A stretch of DNA of 64,000 nucleotides, from assembly GCF_028737255.1 (NCBI RefSeq), contig NZ_JAQZAN010000017.1:1-64000 (forward strand), in the 5' to 3' direction. Each line of letters begins with the position of its first letter. Position 1 is the first letter of the stretch. The position numbers and the translations under genes were made by a program. The notes under the pieces were generated by a model. That model was not told the origin of the DNA. It saw only the letters and a program-made list of their open reading frames with translations, and did no database searches. Shown piece after piece: positions 1 through 8,604 of the stretch. Source of the DNA: Actinomycetospora straminea. GTDB taxonomy: Bacteria > Actinomycetota > Actinomycetes > Mycobacteriales > Pseudonocardiaceae.

Positions 1-60
1 TGTCCCGCCGGCGACCTACACCCAGGCTTATGTCCCGCCGGCGACCTACACCCAGACCCA
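1..60 (+). repeat. 30-bp tandem repeat coding for a VPPATYTQ decapeptide
   Basis: The first 25 bases of each 30-bp unit (1-25 and 31-55) are identical. The repeat presumably continues upstream of the window and encodes a Pro/Thr-rich linker of the truncated protein. Confidence 0.85.
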
Positions 61-934
61 CACCTTGCCGGAGACCGACACGCAGGTGCCGACCTCGCCG
101 ACGGCGGGGAACCCCTACCAGGCGGGCGCGGCGACACAGTTCGAGGAGCCGGGGAACGAAGCCGACTTCAGCTCGCTCTCAAACGTCGTCGCCAGGCTCA
201 ATCAAGACGAGGCCCTCGCGCGGGACCTAATCGATACACGTCCGCCATTACTTCCCCGTGAGTCAGCATGGGGCGCGGGCGAGGGCCGTGACTACGGCAA
301 CAGGCAGGCAGCAAGGTACAGAAGGGAAGTCGACATGGACGGGGGGCCGACCATCCAAGCTGGCCACAGTGCCGCGGCCCGACATGTGGCCGAATCCAAC
401 ATCTCGGAAGACGACTGGGACAGGCAACGTATGCAACAGTTGCACAGCCGGCTAGGGCAGGGTTTCGATGTCTCAGTAACCGATCAACACGATGATACTA
501 GGACTAGGACACGACACACAGCCCAGGAAGGCTTGATAGACCAGGCAGTCGAGCAGGTTCGCGACGTGCAGGGCACTCTCACTCCGCAAGGCCAGTTAGA
601 CGCGGGAGACCAAGTTGTACTTGGCACGAGCAATGTTCCGCTTGACCAGCGGGCCATCGACTGGATACTAAGGAGCGGTCGAACGTCCAGTCCGGACTTG
701 AGCGGGATGCCCCCGACCCAACCCAATGCTGAAATTGAGAACACTCTACGAGATGAGATTTCGCGCAGTAACATGAAGCAACAACGCCAAGGTGATGAGC
801 GTCTCAGCGAATTGCCACTGCCCGGACCTGAATCGACCTGGCGAAACGATGAGCGGAGTCTTCCGGAGGCCTGGGAGGGCGGTGCGGGCGCCCCCTACTC
901 TGAAGTACTCGACCATCTTGACGATGAGCAATGA
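2..934 (+). CDS. C-terminal part of a large repeat-containing protein, possibly a polymorphic toxin (5' truncated)
   Basis: The reading frame is open from the first base, so the start lies outside the window; about 310 residues are visible. The visible N-terminus is a Pro/Thr-rich decapeptide repeat (VPPATYTQ), followed by an acidic, Gln/Asp/Arg-rich, hydrophilic tail with no membrane segment and no domain I can name with certainty. Stretches such as GHSAAARHV, LHSRLGQGFDV and RHTAQEGLIDQAV look like a compact C-terminal module after a disordered linker, the layout of actinobacterial secreted or polymorphic toxins; that is inference. Base composition is less GC-rich than in the right half of the window, consistent with transfer. 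It ends in TGA, and an ATG overlaps the stop, but the frame behind that ATG closes after about 27 codons. Confidence 0.6.
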   Translation, partial: VPPATYTQAYVPPATYTQTHTLPETDTQVPTSPTAGNPYQAGAATQFEEPGNEADFSSLSNVVARLNQDEALARDLIDTRPPLLPRESAWGAGEGRDYGNRQAARYRREVDMDGGPTIQAGHSAAARHVAESNISEDDWDRQRMQQLHSRLGQGFDVSVTDQHDDTRTRTRHTAQEGLIDQAVEQVRDVQGTLTPQGQLDAGDQVVLGTSNVPLDQRAIDWILRSGRTSSPDLSGMPPTQPNAEIENTLRDEISRSNMKQQRQGDERLSELPLPGPESTWRNDERSLPEAWEGGAGAPYSEVLDHLDDEQ

Positions 935-1341
935 AACCGCGGGATGAACGAATGGGTTACCGCCAGCCAGACCGAGCCCGCCGTGTCACAGCGCGTGGTC
1001 CGACTCTGGAATAGTGTGCCTGAGTCGCAGGGCAGCTCCTTTAAAGGTTCTCGAGGAGAGGCTCTACGCAGCCAAATCACTTTCGAGCCCGTCGACCATG
1101 TCATCGGTCGCTCCCGCGGCCACCAGTTCGGGCTCGGGTAGGTGGGCGCGGGCCGCGGCCTCGGTCAGGCGATGTTGTCGGGCGGCCTGCCGTCTGGCTG
1201 GGTGGGCCAGCGGGCGGCCGACCGGGTCATCACCGGGTCGGCGCTACTGGGACTCGCGTGGGCCCGCTGCGTCCTCGAGTCGGCCGGAGCATGTTCGTCT
1301 TCCAGGTCTGCTCTCCCGCGTCGGACGGAACAGAGGTGTCG
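935..1341. other. Gap without a supportable gene
   Basis: Only short open frames are present. A plus-strand stretch around 1142-1290 has a vague resemblance to the C-terminal helices of TetR regulators (GSALLGLAWARCVL) but has no N-terminal DNA-binding half, so it is at best a remnant. If the upstream protein is a toxin, an immunity gene would be expected here, but none is intact. Confidence 0.4.
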
Positions 1342-1851
1342 TCAGGCAGCGAGGAACTGGTTAGCCACCTCCACGGCCGTCTCGAGCGCTCCCGGGGTCG
1401 CCCACCTAACCAGCGGATAGCCGCGGCTGTTGTGGGTGATGTTGGCCTTGCCCTCGGCGACTGTCTTGGAGCTCGTGAACAGCAGGCTCGTCGAGTTCAT
1501 GTTGCCGAGGTTCTCGCCGTCGGGCCGCAGCACGCGCAGGTATGTGCTGTTCGAGTCCGTGTCGCTTCGCGAGTCCGGGAGCGCCAACGTGTATCCGAGG
1601 GCACGGAACCTGCGAACGACAGCGCTGACGACTTCGACCGTGCTCGGTGTGAACCCTGCCCAACGGCTGATCATCGCCTGGACTTGGGGGTCGTTCTCGC
1701 CGGGTCCGGCATCGATCCCGTTGGGTCTCGGCACCTGGTCGGCCGACAGTGCCGCGGACTCCTCGCGATAGGCGCGCTCGTAGCGCGCCACCCAGCTGGC
1801 CACCTCCTCGGGGCTGCTGGCTGGGGTGACGGTCAAGGTGATGCCGCACAT
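1342..1851 (-). CDS. Uncharacterised protein, 169 aa
   Basis: I do not recognise a family. The start is the ATG at 1851, which begins MCGITLTVTPASSPEEV and is preceded by a GGGAGGG/GGAG purine tract; the longer upstream frame is Arg-rich and not gene-like. The protein has no signal peptide or membrane segment. The central part mixes acidic helices (VASWVARYERAYREE) with a strand-rich C-terminal half (LRVLRPDG, TSLLFTSSKTV, ANITHNSRGYPLVRW) suggesting a small alpha/beta fold. It stands alone on the reverse strand between the truncated repeat protein and the integrase remnant. Codon use is ordinary for the genome, so it is probably expressed. Confidence 0.6.
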   Translation of the reverse strand: MCGITLTVTPASSPEEVASWVARYERAYREESAALSADQVPRPNGIDAGPGENDPQVQAMISRWAGFTPSTVEVVSAVVRRFRALGYTLALPDSRSDTDSNSTYLRVLRPDGENLGNMNSTSLLFTSSKTVAEGKANITHNSRGYPLVRWATPGALETAVEVANQFLAA

Positions 1852-2496
1852 CTCCGTACCCTCCCGTTCGTTCGACGTTCTACGATACACAACACCGGCC
1901 GTGCAGCTCGCGGGGATGCAAGAACCAGGGAGGGCTTGAGCTGCGGTGGCTCGACGTACCCATCTCGTCCGGTGCCCTGCGGGATCCATCTACACGCGGC
2001 GAGGACGTCGAGGGGACGGCCGACTGGGCCATCAAGTCAACCGTGAGAGTCGCGCTGCTGCCAGACGTGCTCCAAGAACGCCGTGGGCCGTCAGGTCCCG
2101 TTGGCTGATGCGATCCCGGTCGCTTCCCAGACTGGAGCATGACGACGTGGGCCGGACGGCCAGGCCGCGTGAGCCGGCGTCCTCTGTCGGGGCGCGGCCG
2201 CGACCGCCCTGCGTGCGGGCGAGCAGGTCGTTGAACCGCTCCCGGATGTGCTTGAGGTCGACGACGTGGACGCTCTCGCGGCTCCGCTTTACCGGCTCGC
2301 CGCCCCGGCTTCGACTCGCCACGTCGACGCGCCACATCCGAGCCCAAGGCCCTCGAGACTGCGGCGCGGCAGTCGATCTTCGCGTGGAGCAAGTCGTGGA
2401 GAACAGCGGTGTCAACTGGTGTGCGTGGAGGAGGTCAGCGAGGCTCGCGCCGCTAGCAGGGTCGCTGGTAGAGGCTGTGTGAGGTGGAGCACGGGA
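1852..2496. other. Gap with only shadow frames
   Basis: About 640 bases with no frame showing a convincing start, ribosome site or family resemblance. The reverse strand contains short protein-like pieces (VHVVDLKHIRERFNDLLA near 2260) that may be residues of an older gene. Confidence 0.4.
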
Positions 2497-2542
2497 ATCT
2501 TTTAATCCGTTGGTTGTGGGTTCGAGTCCCACGGGGCCCACC
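2497..2542 (+). repeat. 3' fragment of a tRNA-Lys(TTT)-like gene, probable attachment site
   Basis: The segment has the anticodon-loop CTTTTAA, the 3' anticodon stem, variable loop, a perfect T arm (GTGGG TTCGAGT CCCAC) and the GGGCCCACC acceptor end of a tRNA. The 5' half (acceptor strand and D arm) is not present upstream, so it is not a functional tRNA. A near-identical segment in the same orientation lies at 15804-15848. 3' tRNA duplications of this kind are the standard attL/attR product of tyrosine integrases, and an integrase remnant lies 47 bases away. Confidence 0.75.
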
Positions 2543-2588
2543 TGGTCAACGCGTTCCGCTATGGAACTGTCAAAGATCAGCTCACCGC

Positions 2589-2888
2589 TTATCCGCCGCT
2601 GCGCCCCTCGTCGTCGCGGTAGGCACGGTCCAAGGCCTCGGCGGCGGCCGAGGAGACCGCGCGCCGGCCGAGGTGGGTGTTCTGCGTCATCGACACCTGG
2701 GCGTGGCCCGACCTGGTCGGTGATCAGCCGCGCGCTGAGCCCCTGGTCGTCCAGCTCGGTCGCCGCCGTCTTGCGGAACACACGGGATGTCATCGAGGCG
2801 AACTCCTCCGAGCCCCGCGCCGCACGAAGCGCATTCGACGTGTTCGAGGGGTCCCGCCAACCACCGAAGGAGTCGGCGAGCGAGTATC
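2589..2888 (-). pseudogene. Tyrosine recombinase (phage-type integrase) C-terminal remnant
   Basis: On the reverse strand one frame reads SFGGWRDPSNTSNALR, then SEEFASMTSRVFRKTAATEL and DDQGLSARLITDQVG; the next frame continues HAQVSMTQNTHLGRRAV and AAAEALDRAYRDDEGRSGG to a TAA at 2589. Together this is the C-terminal third of an actinobacterial site-specific integrase, including the HxxR-type box (SRVFRKTAA) and the terminal box. A single extra base in the GGG near 2680 breaks the frame. The family normally has a catalytic Tyr in SMTQ.VYMGR; here the position is His. Upstream of 2888 an in-frame stop precedes the similarity and the rest of the gene is missing. It is therefore dead. Its place beside the tRNA fragment fits an old integrated element. 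Confidence 0.8.
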
Positions 2889-2948
2889 ACCCGTCGGATG
2901 CTCGGCGGCCGTGCATCCTGAGCGGGGTAAGGCGGTGATCTCTCGGCC

Positions 2949-3185
2949 TCAGGAGCCGATCCAGATCCTCACGATCGCTCCACGGTCGACCTCGGCGCCT
3001 GGATCGGGGTGCTGACGGCAGATGAGACCGCGGCCGGCGGCAGTGTGCGTCGCGTTCTCCGCAACAGCCAGCACGCCGGCATCTAGGGCCCGGTCATGCG
3101 CGTCGGTGGCCGGAACCCCGACCAGTTCGGGCACCCGTGCCTTGCGGACCGGCGTCTCTGAGGACGCGGGGCTGACATCGATCAT
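2949..3185 (-). CDS. Small single-PASTA-domain protein, 78 aa
   Basis: Residues 16-78 match a PASTA domain: VPELVGVPATDAHDRALDAG, then the Q-x-P-x-PG box in RQHPDPGAEVDRG and a closing IVRIWIG strand. PASTA domains bind beta-lactam-like or muropeptide ligands in PknB kinases and penicillin-binding proteins. This protein is only the domain plus a short N-terminal tail, with no signal peptide or membrane anchor, so it may be a free cytoplasmic domain or a fragment of a former larger gene. The ATG at 3185 has an AGGAAG purine tract about 8 bases upstream. It lies downstream of, and on the same strand as, the LytR_C protein. Confidence 0.7.
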   Translation of the reverse strand: MIDVSPASSETPVRKARVPELVGVPATDAHDRALDAGVLAVAENATHTAAGRGLICRQHPDPGAEVDRGAIVRIWIGS

Positions 3186-3511
3186 CGTGGTGCTCTTCCT
3201 GACCGGTCGTTCCGGTCTGACGGGGGGGCTCGGCCTTGCAGCCGAGCGCGCTGCTCACCAGAACGTCGGGGCGCTCAGCGGTCATCCCGGGGCGCCGAGC
3301 ATTTTCGCGGTGCGGGGCGGAGGTGATGCTGGGGTCGGCGCGACGGCGAGGGCGCCGCGGCGTGTGAGTCGTGGGCCAGTCGTGGTGCGACCGCGCAGTG
3401 GGGCCTGGTGGAACCGCCATTGGTGGCGGCCAGACCCGGTCACCGCGACCTTGACCAAGGTCGGGGGCGCACAGCGTTCGTCGTGTCTGGTGATCCGCGG
3501 GGCCGAGTGCT
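3186..3511. other. Gap without a supportable gene
   Basis: About 325 bases upstream of the PASTA gene; nothing more than short shadow frames is visible. It presumably contains the promoter of the PASTA gene. Confidence 0.4.
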
Positions 3512-4525
3512 CTAGTTGACGTTCGCCCCCCAGTTGTTGGTGGTGATCACGATCAGGCCCGGTGAGGCGTTCCGAATGCCCTCGAAGCGCGGTAAGGCGC
3601 GCACTCCGAACTGTGCTGCGAGTGTGTGGGCGGCGCCCTCTTCGTCGGTGCCCGGGCGGAAGTAGACGGTGCTCTCGGGAATCACGCCGAAGGGGTAGTT
3701 GCCGACCTCGACCACGTTCCAGCCCCGCAGGCGCAGCTCCTCGGCTGCGCGCTGAGCGAGGCCGATGATCATCGAGTTGTTGTACACGCGGACCGACAAC
3801 GCCGAGACGTCGAGCGGACCACTGAGGGCGGCACGGGGAACCGGACCAGGGCCGGGCAACAGCCCACCCGCACCGCCCGCACCAGGACTGCTTTGACCGG
3901 GCGCACCGCCGGGTTCGATCGGCGCGCCCACCACCAGCCCGGGCCCCGGCACTACCGCGCCGGGTACACCGCCGGGTGCCCCGCTCAACCCGCCGGCGCC
4001 GCCGGCTCCGGGCCCGGCGCCAGGACCGGGCGGAAGGCCGCCCGGAGCGGCGCCGCCGGGAGCGCCGCCACCGGGAGCGCCGCCACCGGGAGCGCCGCCA
4101 CCGGGAGCGCCGCCACCGGGAGCGCCGCCGGGTGCACCGCCGGGTGCACCGCTGAACCCGCCGGCGCTGCCGGCTCCGGGCCCGGCACCAGGACCGGGCG
4201 GAAGGCCGCCGGGAGCGGCGCCGCCGGGAGCGGCGCCGCCGGGAGCGCTGCCGCCAGGAGCGTTGCCGCCGGGCACGACCGGGGTGCCCCCGATCGGGCT
4301 GCCGCCGGGTTGGGCGGCCGCTGGCGGCGAGGTGGGCGGGCCGGTCGAGGAGGTCGAGCCCGGCGTCGCCTCCGGGGGGAAGGCCGGCGGTGCCGCACTG
4401 TTGCTCGACGGCCCCTCGCCGACCAGCCCGAGCAGTCCCATGATGGCGGCGACACCGGCGATCGCGAGCAGCACGATGCCGGCGATGCGCCTGCGCGAGG
4501 CCTCATCTGACTCGGGCGCTGTCAA
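3512..4525 (-). CDS. Membrane-anchored Gly/Pro/Ala-rich protein with C-terminal LytR_C domain, 337 aa
   Basis: I place the start at the TTG at 4525 because a long AAGGGAGCAGGAG tract abuts it and the product begins TAPESDEASRRRIAG, directly before a single membrane helix (IVLLAIAGVAAIMGLLGLV, about residues 15-35). Residues 40-240 are a low-complexity, collagen-like region rich in GAPGG and PPGPGAGPGAG. The last 90 residues (VRVYNNSMIIGLAQRAAEEL to the end) match the LytR C-terminal domain: V.V.N.S...GLA...A..L...GW.V, and NYPFGVIPESTVYF. LytR_C domains are found beside LCP phosphotransferases that attach teichoic acid or arabinogalactan to peptidoglycan. The catalytic LCP domain is absent here, so this is probably an accessory envelope protein. 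Confidence 0.8.
   Translation of the reverse strand: MTAPESDEASRRRIAGIVLLAIAGVAAIMGLLGLVGEGPSSNSAAPPAFPPEATPGSTSSTGPPTSPPAAAQPGGSPIGGTPVVPGGNAPGGSAPGGAAPGGAAPGGLPPGPGAGPGAGSAGGFSGAPGGAPGGAPGGGAPGGGAPGGGAPGGGAPGGAAPGGLPPGPGAGPGAGGAGGLSGAPGGVPGAVVPGPGLVVGAPIEPGGAPGQSSPGAGGAGGLLPGPGPVPRAALSGPLDVSALSVRVYNNSMIIGLAQRAAEELRLRGWNVVEVGNYPFGVIPESTVYFRPGTDEEGAAHTLAAQFGVRALPRFEGIRNASPGLIVITTNNWGANVN
4061..4120. repeat. Four exact 15-bp tandem repeats in the LytR_C gene
   Basis: The unit AGCGCCGCCACCGGG occurs four times without change. On the coding strand it encodes PGGGA units of the collagen-like linker. Exact copies point to recent slippage or unequal exchange, so copy number may vary between strains. 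Confidence 0.9.
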
Positions 4526-4872
4526 CTCCTGCTCCCTTCGTCGACGGCGGTGCAGGGCCACCGGCGTCGCGATCACCCGATGGTGTGTCGTTTCGCGGGG
4601 CAGGAGACCATCAAGGCGGGCCCGCACGGAGGTGCCGCGCCGGATCCGGTGCGCGGTGCTATATCCCGGTGTCTCGGTGGTCGTGTGACCAGACTGGGAC
4701 CCGGACCCTGGCGCGCGTCGATCCCGCTCTCGCTGTGGTGACGAACCCGCCCGCTGAGGAACGCCGTCCTTGCCGCCGCTCGAGGCGCTTCGCTCCCTTG
4801 CCCCGGTAGCGACAGTGGGTGCCGATCGGGTTGTTGGGTGCGCGCCCGCTCGCCCACCTGTTGAGGTGCTGG
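4526..4872. other. Gap without a supportable gene
   Basis: About 350 bases between the divergent LytR_C gene and the rhodanese remnant. Frames here are shadows, although the region must hold the LytR_C promoter. Confidence 0.4.
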
Positions 4873-5218
4873 ATGTACCAGGAGATGTCCGTCCACGAGC
4901 TCGCCGCGGGGCTCGAGCGCCGTGATGTCGTGCTGCTCGACGTTCGCGACGCCGAGTACTTCGCGGTCGGCCACATCCCGGGCTCCGTGCTCGTCTCACT
5001 GCCGGAGCTGCGGGTCGCCTCCGAGACCCCGACGACGAGCTCTGGGCGCGCCTGTTCGGCGCGCGACGCCCCGTGTTCTACCGTGCATCGTGGGCGATGC
5101 CGAGCACAGCGTCGATGCCGTCGCCGTCCTGGGCGAGGTCGGCATCGAGTCCTCCGTGGTGGCCGGCGGAACACGGGCGTGGAGCGCAGCCGGCCGCCCG
5201 CTCAACCGCCGTTGGTGA
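4873..5218 (+). pseudogene. Rhodanese-like protein, broken by two frameshifts
   Basis: The first frame gives MSVHELAAGLERRDVVLLD and VRDAEYFAVGHIPGSVLVSL, the standard N-terminal half of a single-domain rhodanese (sulfurtransferase fold). After about 5010 the similarity moves to a second frame (PDDELWARLFGARRPVFYRA) and after about 5090 to a third (GDAEHSVDAVAVLGEVGIES, then SVVAGGTRAWSAAGRPLN), which is the family's usual C-terminus. The active-site Cys loop would lie in the shifted middle part and no CxxGxR loop can be read there. Two independent frameshifts make this a pseudogene unless the sequence has errors. Confidence 0.75.
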
Positions 5219-5339
5219 CCGACCTCAGCTCTCTGGGGGCAGCGCGGCGAGCTCGTCGCCTGCACGGGCGACGGTAAAGCGCGTCCGTCCGATAAACGGG
5301 TTCTATGCCATCAGGACGCCTGCAACGATTAACCGAGCG

Positions 5340-5633
5340 TTAGTCAGCATGCGAAGAGGATGAGTGGTCACGGTTCGCCGTCGACTGCTTCTCCTCGCCG
5401 CTGGTGTCCTGGACGACGCGCTCGAGGTGTTGGACGACGCTGCTGTCTTCAGCGTCGGCGAGGACGGTGGCGCCGAGGCGCGCGGCTCGGCGGGCGACGT
5501 CGCCGTCGCGCAGAAGGCGCAGCTCCGAGTGCGCGATGACGTCGACGGTGGCGGTCGGCTTGAGCTGCAGCCCAGCGCCGTGGTGGGTGATTCGAGCAGC
5601 ATTGTTTGGTTGGTCGCGGCTGAAGGGGTGACT
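5340..5633 (-). pseudogene. C-terminal fragment of a GT1/MGT-type glycosyltransferase
   Basis: The reverse strand reads FSRDQPNNAARITHHGAGL followed by QLKPTATVDVIAHSELRLL and DVARRAARLGATVLADAEDS, ending in VVQHLERVV. This is the end of the nucleotide-sugar binding half of macrolide/UDP-type glycosyltransferases (the DQPxNAxRV box that contacts the sugar donor). The N-terminal acceptor half and the rest of the donor domain are not present upstream. It is a remnant, and its neighbour is an O-methyltransferase of a type used to tailor natural products. Confidence 0.6.
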
Positions 5634-6104
5634 AGTTGGGGGAGTCGGGCAGCTGGCGGAAGCTGCGCGTGCGCGACACTGCGGTCGTGGGCGGCGACCT
5701 AGGCCGCTTGGAGTATCGGCTCGGCCCCGAGCCGGCGGTGCTCGCGGCATCGGAGCTCGGCTGCGCGCGCCCAGCTGCGACATCTGGACCCCGGCGACGC
5801 TCTCCGCCTGCGGCTACGGACCGACCTCGCCATCGACGACTGCGGCGTTGACGAGGGCGTCATCGAGGTCGCGGCCATGCCGCCCGTCGAGGCCGTCCGC
5901 CGAGAGCTGCGGCTCACAGGCTCTGGCGCGGGCCCGCGCTCGCCGACCTGGGGAGGTCCTGCGGCCGTGCGGGTCGATCGGGCGCCTCAGCACCCGGGCC
6001 CCCGGTCGCCCGCCAGGTAAAGGGGCGGAAAGTACGTATCGCCCTCACGTCGTCCGCTGGATTCGATCGAACCGTTGGAGACGTCGCCTGTCAGAGGGGG
6101 CCGC
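5634..6104. other. Gap with an unassigned open stretch
   Basis: A plus-strand frame without a start (about 5780-6020) reads LRHLDPGDALRLRLRTDLAI and then MPPVEAVRRELRLTG. It looks protein-like but I cannot name it. It may be the remains of a gene upstream of the methyltransferase. The rest contains the methyltransferase promoter region. Confidence 0.35.
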
Positions 6105-7145
6105 ATGAGCTCGGAGACGCAGGACCGGGTCCAGGCCGAGGGCGTCTCGCCCGCGCGCATCCTCGAGGTGGGATTGGGATTCTGGGCCTCGAAGACGTTG
6201 CTGAGTGCTGTGGAGATGGAGGTCTTCACGCTCCTTGCCGGGCGTCGCCTCGGGTTTGAGGAGCTGCGGGACCGGGTCGGTGTGCACCCTCGTTCGGCGC
6301 GGGACTTCTTCGACGCGCTCGTCGCCCTCGACTTCCTTGAGCGCCGCGACGGGCTGTACTCGAACGCCCCGGCCACAGACCTGTTCCTCGACAAGGCAAA
6401 GCCGTCCTACGTCGGCGGCCTGCTCGAGATGGCCAACGCCCGGTTGTTCCGTTTCTGGGCGGACCTCACCGCGGCGCTGCGGACCGGCGAGGTTCAGAAC
6501 GAGGCCAAAGGCGGGGACACGTCGTTCTTCGCCGAACTCTACGCCGACCCGAAGTGGCTGGGTCAGTTCGCGACAGCCATGACCGGGGCCAGCCACGCCG
6601 TCAACGTGCACCTGGCTACGCACTTCCCGTGGCTTGGCTACAGCACGGTCGCCGACATCGGCGCCGCTCAGGGCGACACCGTCGTCCAGATCGTCGCCGC
6701 GAACCCCGGGTTGACCGGCTACGCCTTTGATCTGCCCCCGCTCGCCCCGATCGTCGAGAACCACGCTGCGCGGTGCGGCGTCGCCAACTGTGTCCACTTC
6801 GTGCCCGGAGACTTCTTCGTGGACGACCTTCCCAGCGCCGACGTAATCGTCATGGGCCACATCCTGCACGACTGGGACCTTGAGACAAAACGCATGCTGC
6901 TCGCCAAGGCCCACGCGGCCCTGCCCGAGGGCGGCGCACTAATCGTCTACGAGGCCATGATTGACGACGACCGCTCGAGCAACGCCTTCGGGCTGCTCAT
7001 GAGCCTGAACATGCTGATCGAGACGCCCGGCGGCTTCGATTACACGCCCACCGACTGCGCCGGCTGGATGCGCGGCGCGGGGTTCCGCGACACCCGCGCC
7101 GAACCCCTCACCGGCCCCGACACCATGGTCGTTGCCATTAAATAG
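6105..7145 (+). CDS. SAM-dependent O-methyltransferase (hydroxyindole/acetylserotonin type), 346 aa
   Basis: The N-terminal 90 residues form the winged-helix dimerisation domain of small-molecule O-methyltransferases ([20 protein letters not shown]). The SAM fold follows: motif [16 protein letters not shown], the acidic GYAFDLPPL region, [20 protein letters not shown] and the HILHDWD loop that holds the catalytic His in this family. The length is typical. The ATG at 6105 is preferred over the one 30 bases earlier because an AGAGGGGG tract lies just upstream. The substrate cannot be read from sequence; family members methylate phenolic or polyketide hydroxyls. The adjacent glycosyltransferase fragment suggests that both once belonged to a natural-product tailoring set. 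The gene itself is intact. Confidence 0.9.
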   Translation: MSSETQDRVQAEGVSPARILEVGLGFWASKTLLSAVEMEVFTLLAGRRLGFEELRDRVGVHPRSARDFFDALVALDFLERRDGLYSNAPATDLFLDKAKPSYVGGLLEMANARLFRFWADLTAALRTGEVQNEAKGGDTSFFAELYADPKWLGQFATAMTGASHAVNVHLATHFPWLGYSTVADIGAAQGDTVVQIVAANPGLTGYAFDLPPLAPIVENHAARCGVANCVHFVPGDFFVDDLPSADVIVMGHILHDWDLETKRMLLAKAHAALPEGGALIVYEAMIDDDRSSNAFGLLMSLNMLIETPGGFDYTPTDCAGWMRGAGFRDTRAEPLTGPDTMVVAIK

Positions 7146-7788
7146 CTATCCCTAGCCTCTGCGTATCCTCCTACCCAACCGCCGTCGGAGGATTTCCAGA
7201 GGCGGCCACGCCGCCAGTGACCACGTCGGGCGCCCAACGACGCCGAAGCGTGGGGCATCATGCGGCTCCGCAAGGTCGACGCGACCACCCTCGCGGAAGG
7301 CGCTCGAGTCGCCCGCCCCGGGCGGCGCCTCCAGCTGCCTTCCCCTGTTCGACGAAACCGCGACGCGATCGGTGCACGCTTGGTACCCCGTCGGCCCGAG
7401 CACCCGGGCGCCCGCCCTCATCGCCTCGGCGTGCGGGCGGGCGCCTGGGACCATGCCGCGCCGGTCCAGGACCTGCTGGCCGCCGGGCCACGGAGTCGTG
7501 CGCTCGCCGAGCGCCACCAGAGGTCGGGGCCACGGGGCGCCAGGTCCGTCAAGATGCTGTGAGCCCTTGGACCCCGCCCTATTCGAGAATGCGCGGGGCC
7601 GGCGACTGCACGCGTGCGTGAACCGACAACCCCCAGTTATGGCTGGTCACCTCGGCGACGGCGCTTCCTTCGTGGCAGCGGCAGGCGCGTGTTGCCCGTG
7701 TAGCTCGGCGGGCACGATGGAGCTCTGCCTCGCAAGAGCCGCGCGTCGGTCCGGTCAACGGCGCGCAGGGTGAGGTCCGCTAGGACCG
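7146..7788. other. Gap without a supportable gene
   Basis: About 640 bases. Several 80-130 codon frames exist on both strands, but none combines a ribosome site with recognisable sequence. A plus-strand stretch near 7360-7400 (VHAWYPVGPSTRAP) looks protein-like over a short distance only. Confidence 0.4.
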
Positions 7789-8181
7789 CTACTTGCCGAC
7801 GGCGTCGCAGAACCGTTTGGTGTCAGCGAGTTGCTGGTATCGCGTCACCTTCCCGTCCTGCACCGTCCAAATGTGAACGAAGCGAGCGTCTACCGGCCCG
7901 CGGGTGCCTCTGCCGGCGTGGTGGCCCTGCGCGAACACGCGGTGCTCGTCAAGGGCGACGATCTCGTCCGGTTCGGCCGTGAAATCCTCTACGTCAGCTA
8001 GGATCGGGCCGAACACGTTGCTGACGATCTCGTCTCGGCCGTGATAGACGCCGCCGTAGGGCATGCCGGGGCTCTCGTCCCACTCGATGTTCTCGGTCAT
8101 CGCCTCGAAGACGGCGTCGACGTCTCCGCGTCCGAACGCCTCGTAGATCGAGCGCACCGTCCTGACGTTGTCCCCGCTCAC
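7789..8181 (-). CDS. SnoaL-like / NTF2-fold protein, 130 aa
   Basis: The product has the pattern of ketosteroid-isomerase-like SnoaL proteins: NVRTVRSIYEAFGRGDVDAV, then MTENIEWDESPG, YHGRDEIVSNVFGPI, HRVFAQGHHAG and VHIWTVQDGKVTRYQQLADT. The length is usual for this alpha+beta barrel, whose members act as cyclases, isomerases or dehydratases on hydrophobic substrates in a central pocket. The start is the GTG at 8181 because GGGAGG lies five bases upstream and the product then begins at the family's first helix. Longer in-frame starts exist but have no ribosome site. It stands alone on its strand; no substrate can be deduced. Confidence 0.85.
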   Translation of the reverse strand: MSGDNVRTVRSIYEAFGRGDVDAVFEAMTENIEWDESPGMPYGGVYHGRDEIVSNVFGPILADVEDFTAEPDEIVALDEHRVFAQGHHAGRGTRGPVDARFVHIWTVQDGKVTRYQQLADTKRFCDAVGK

Positions 8182-8604
8182 GTCGCCCTCCCAGTGTCCG
8201 AATTTCCGTCCGGACTCATCCCACGTCGCCATCTCGTCGAAGTAGAGCACCGGATGATGGCGGCAATCCAGAGGCACTTCCGTCTGGGTGCCACGGGCTG
8301 AGGCGGCGCACCGGGGTGGAGCAGCAAGCGCTCCCACAGTCTGGGGCGCCGGTCGCACGAAGCAGGCAGCGGCTATGGAGGCGTCAGGGTTCGGCGAGGC
8401 GGATGCCGTAGCAGGTGGCGGTGTCCTGCCTGCCGAGTCCGAGACGGCATCTGGAGCCGACCTCCGCTACCGACACCTCAAGCGCAGCGCCGACGAAGGT
8501 TCTCAGCTGCAGTTGAAGCGTCGGACTGTTGCATCGCCTGTGATCTCCAGGTCGTCGCCACTACGATCTATCAACACGAAAGCCGCACGCGAAAGGAGTT
8601 TGGG
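8182..8604. other. Gap, divergent promoter region
   Basis: About 420 bases between the divergent SnoaL-like gene and the frameshifted membrane/coiled-coil gene. Nothing recognisable is encoded. Confidence 0.4.

Noticed and set aside
1142-1420. A plus-strand frame with a TetR-like C-terminal helix
   Set aside because: Resemblance is limited to about 25 residues and the DNA-binding half is missing, so it is not listed as a gene.
2497-2542. A functional tRNA-Lys gene
   Set aside because: Only the 3' half can be folded; no D arm or 5' acceptor strand lies upstream, and the same holds at 15804-15848.
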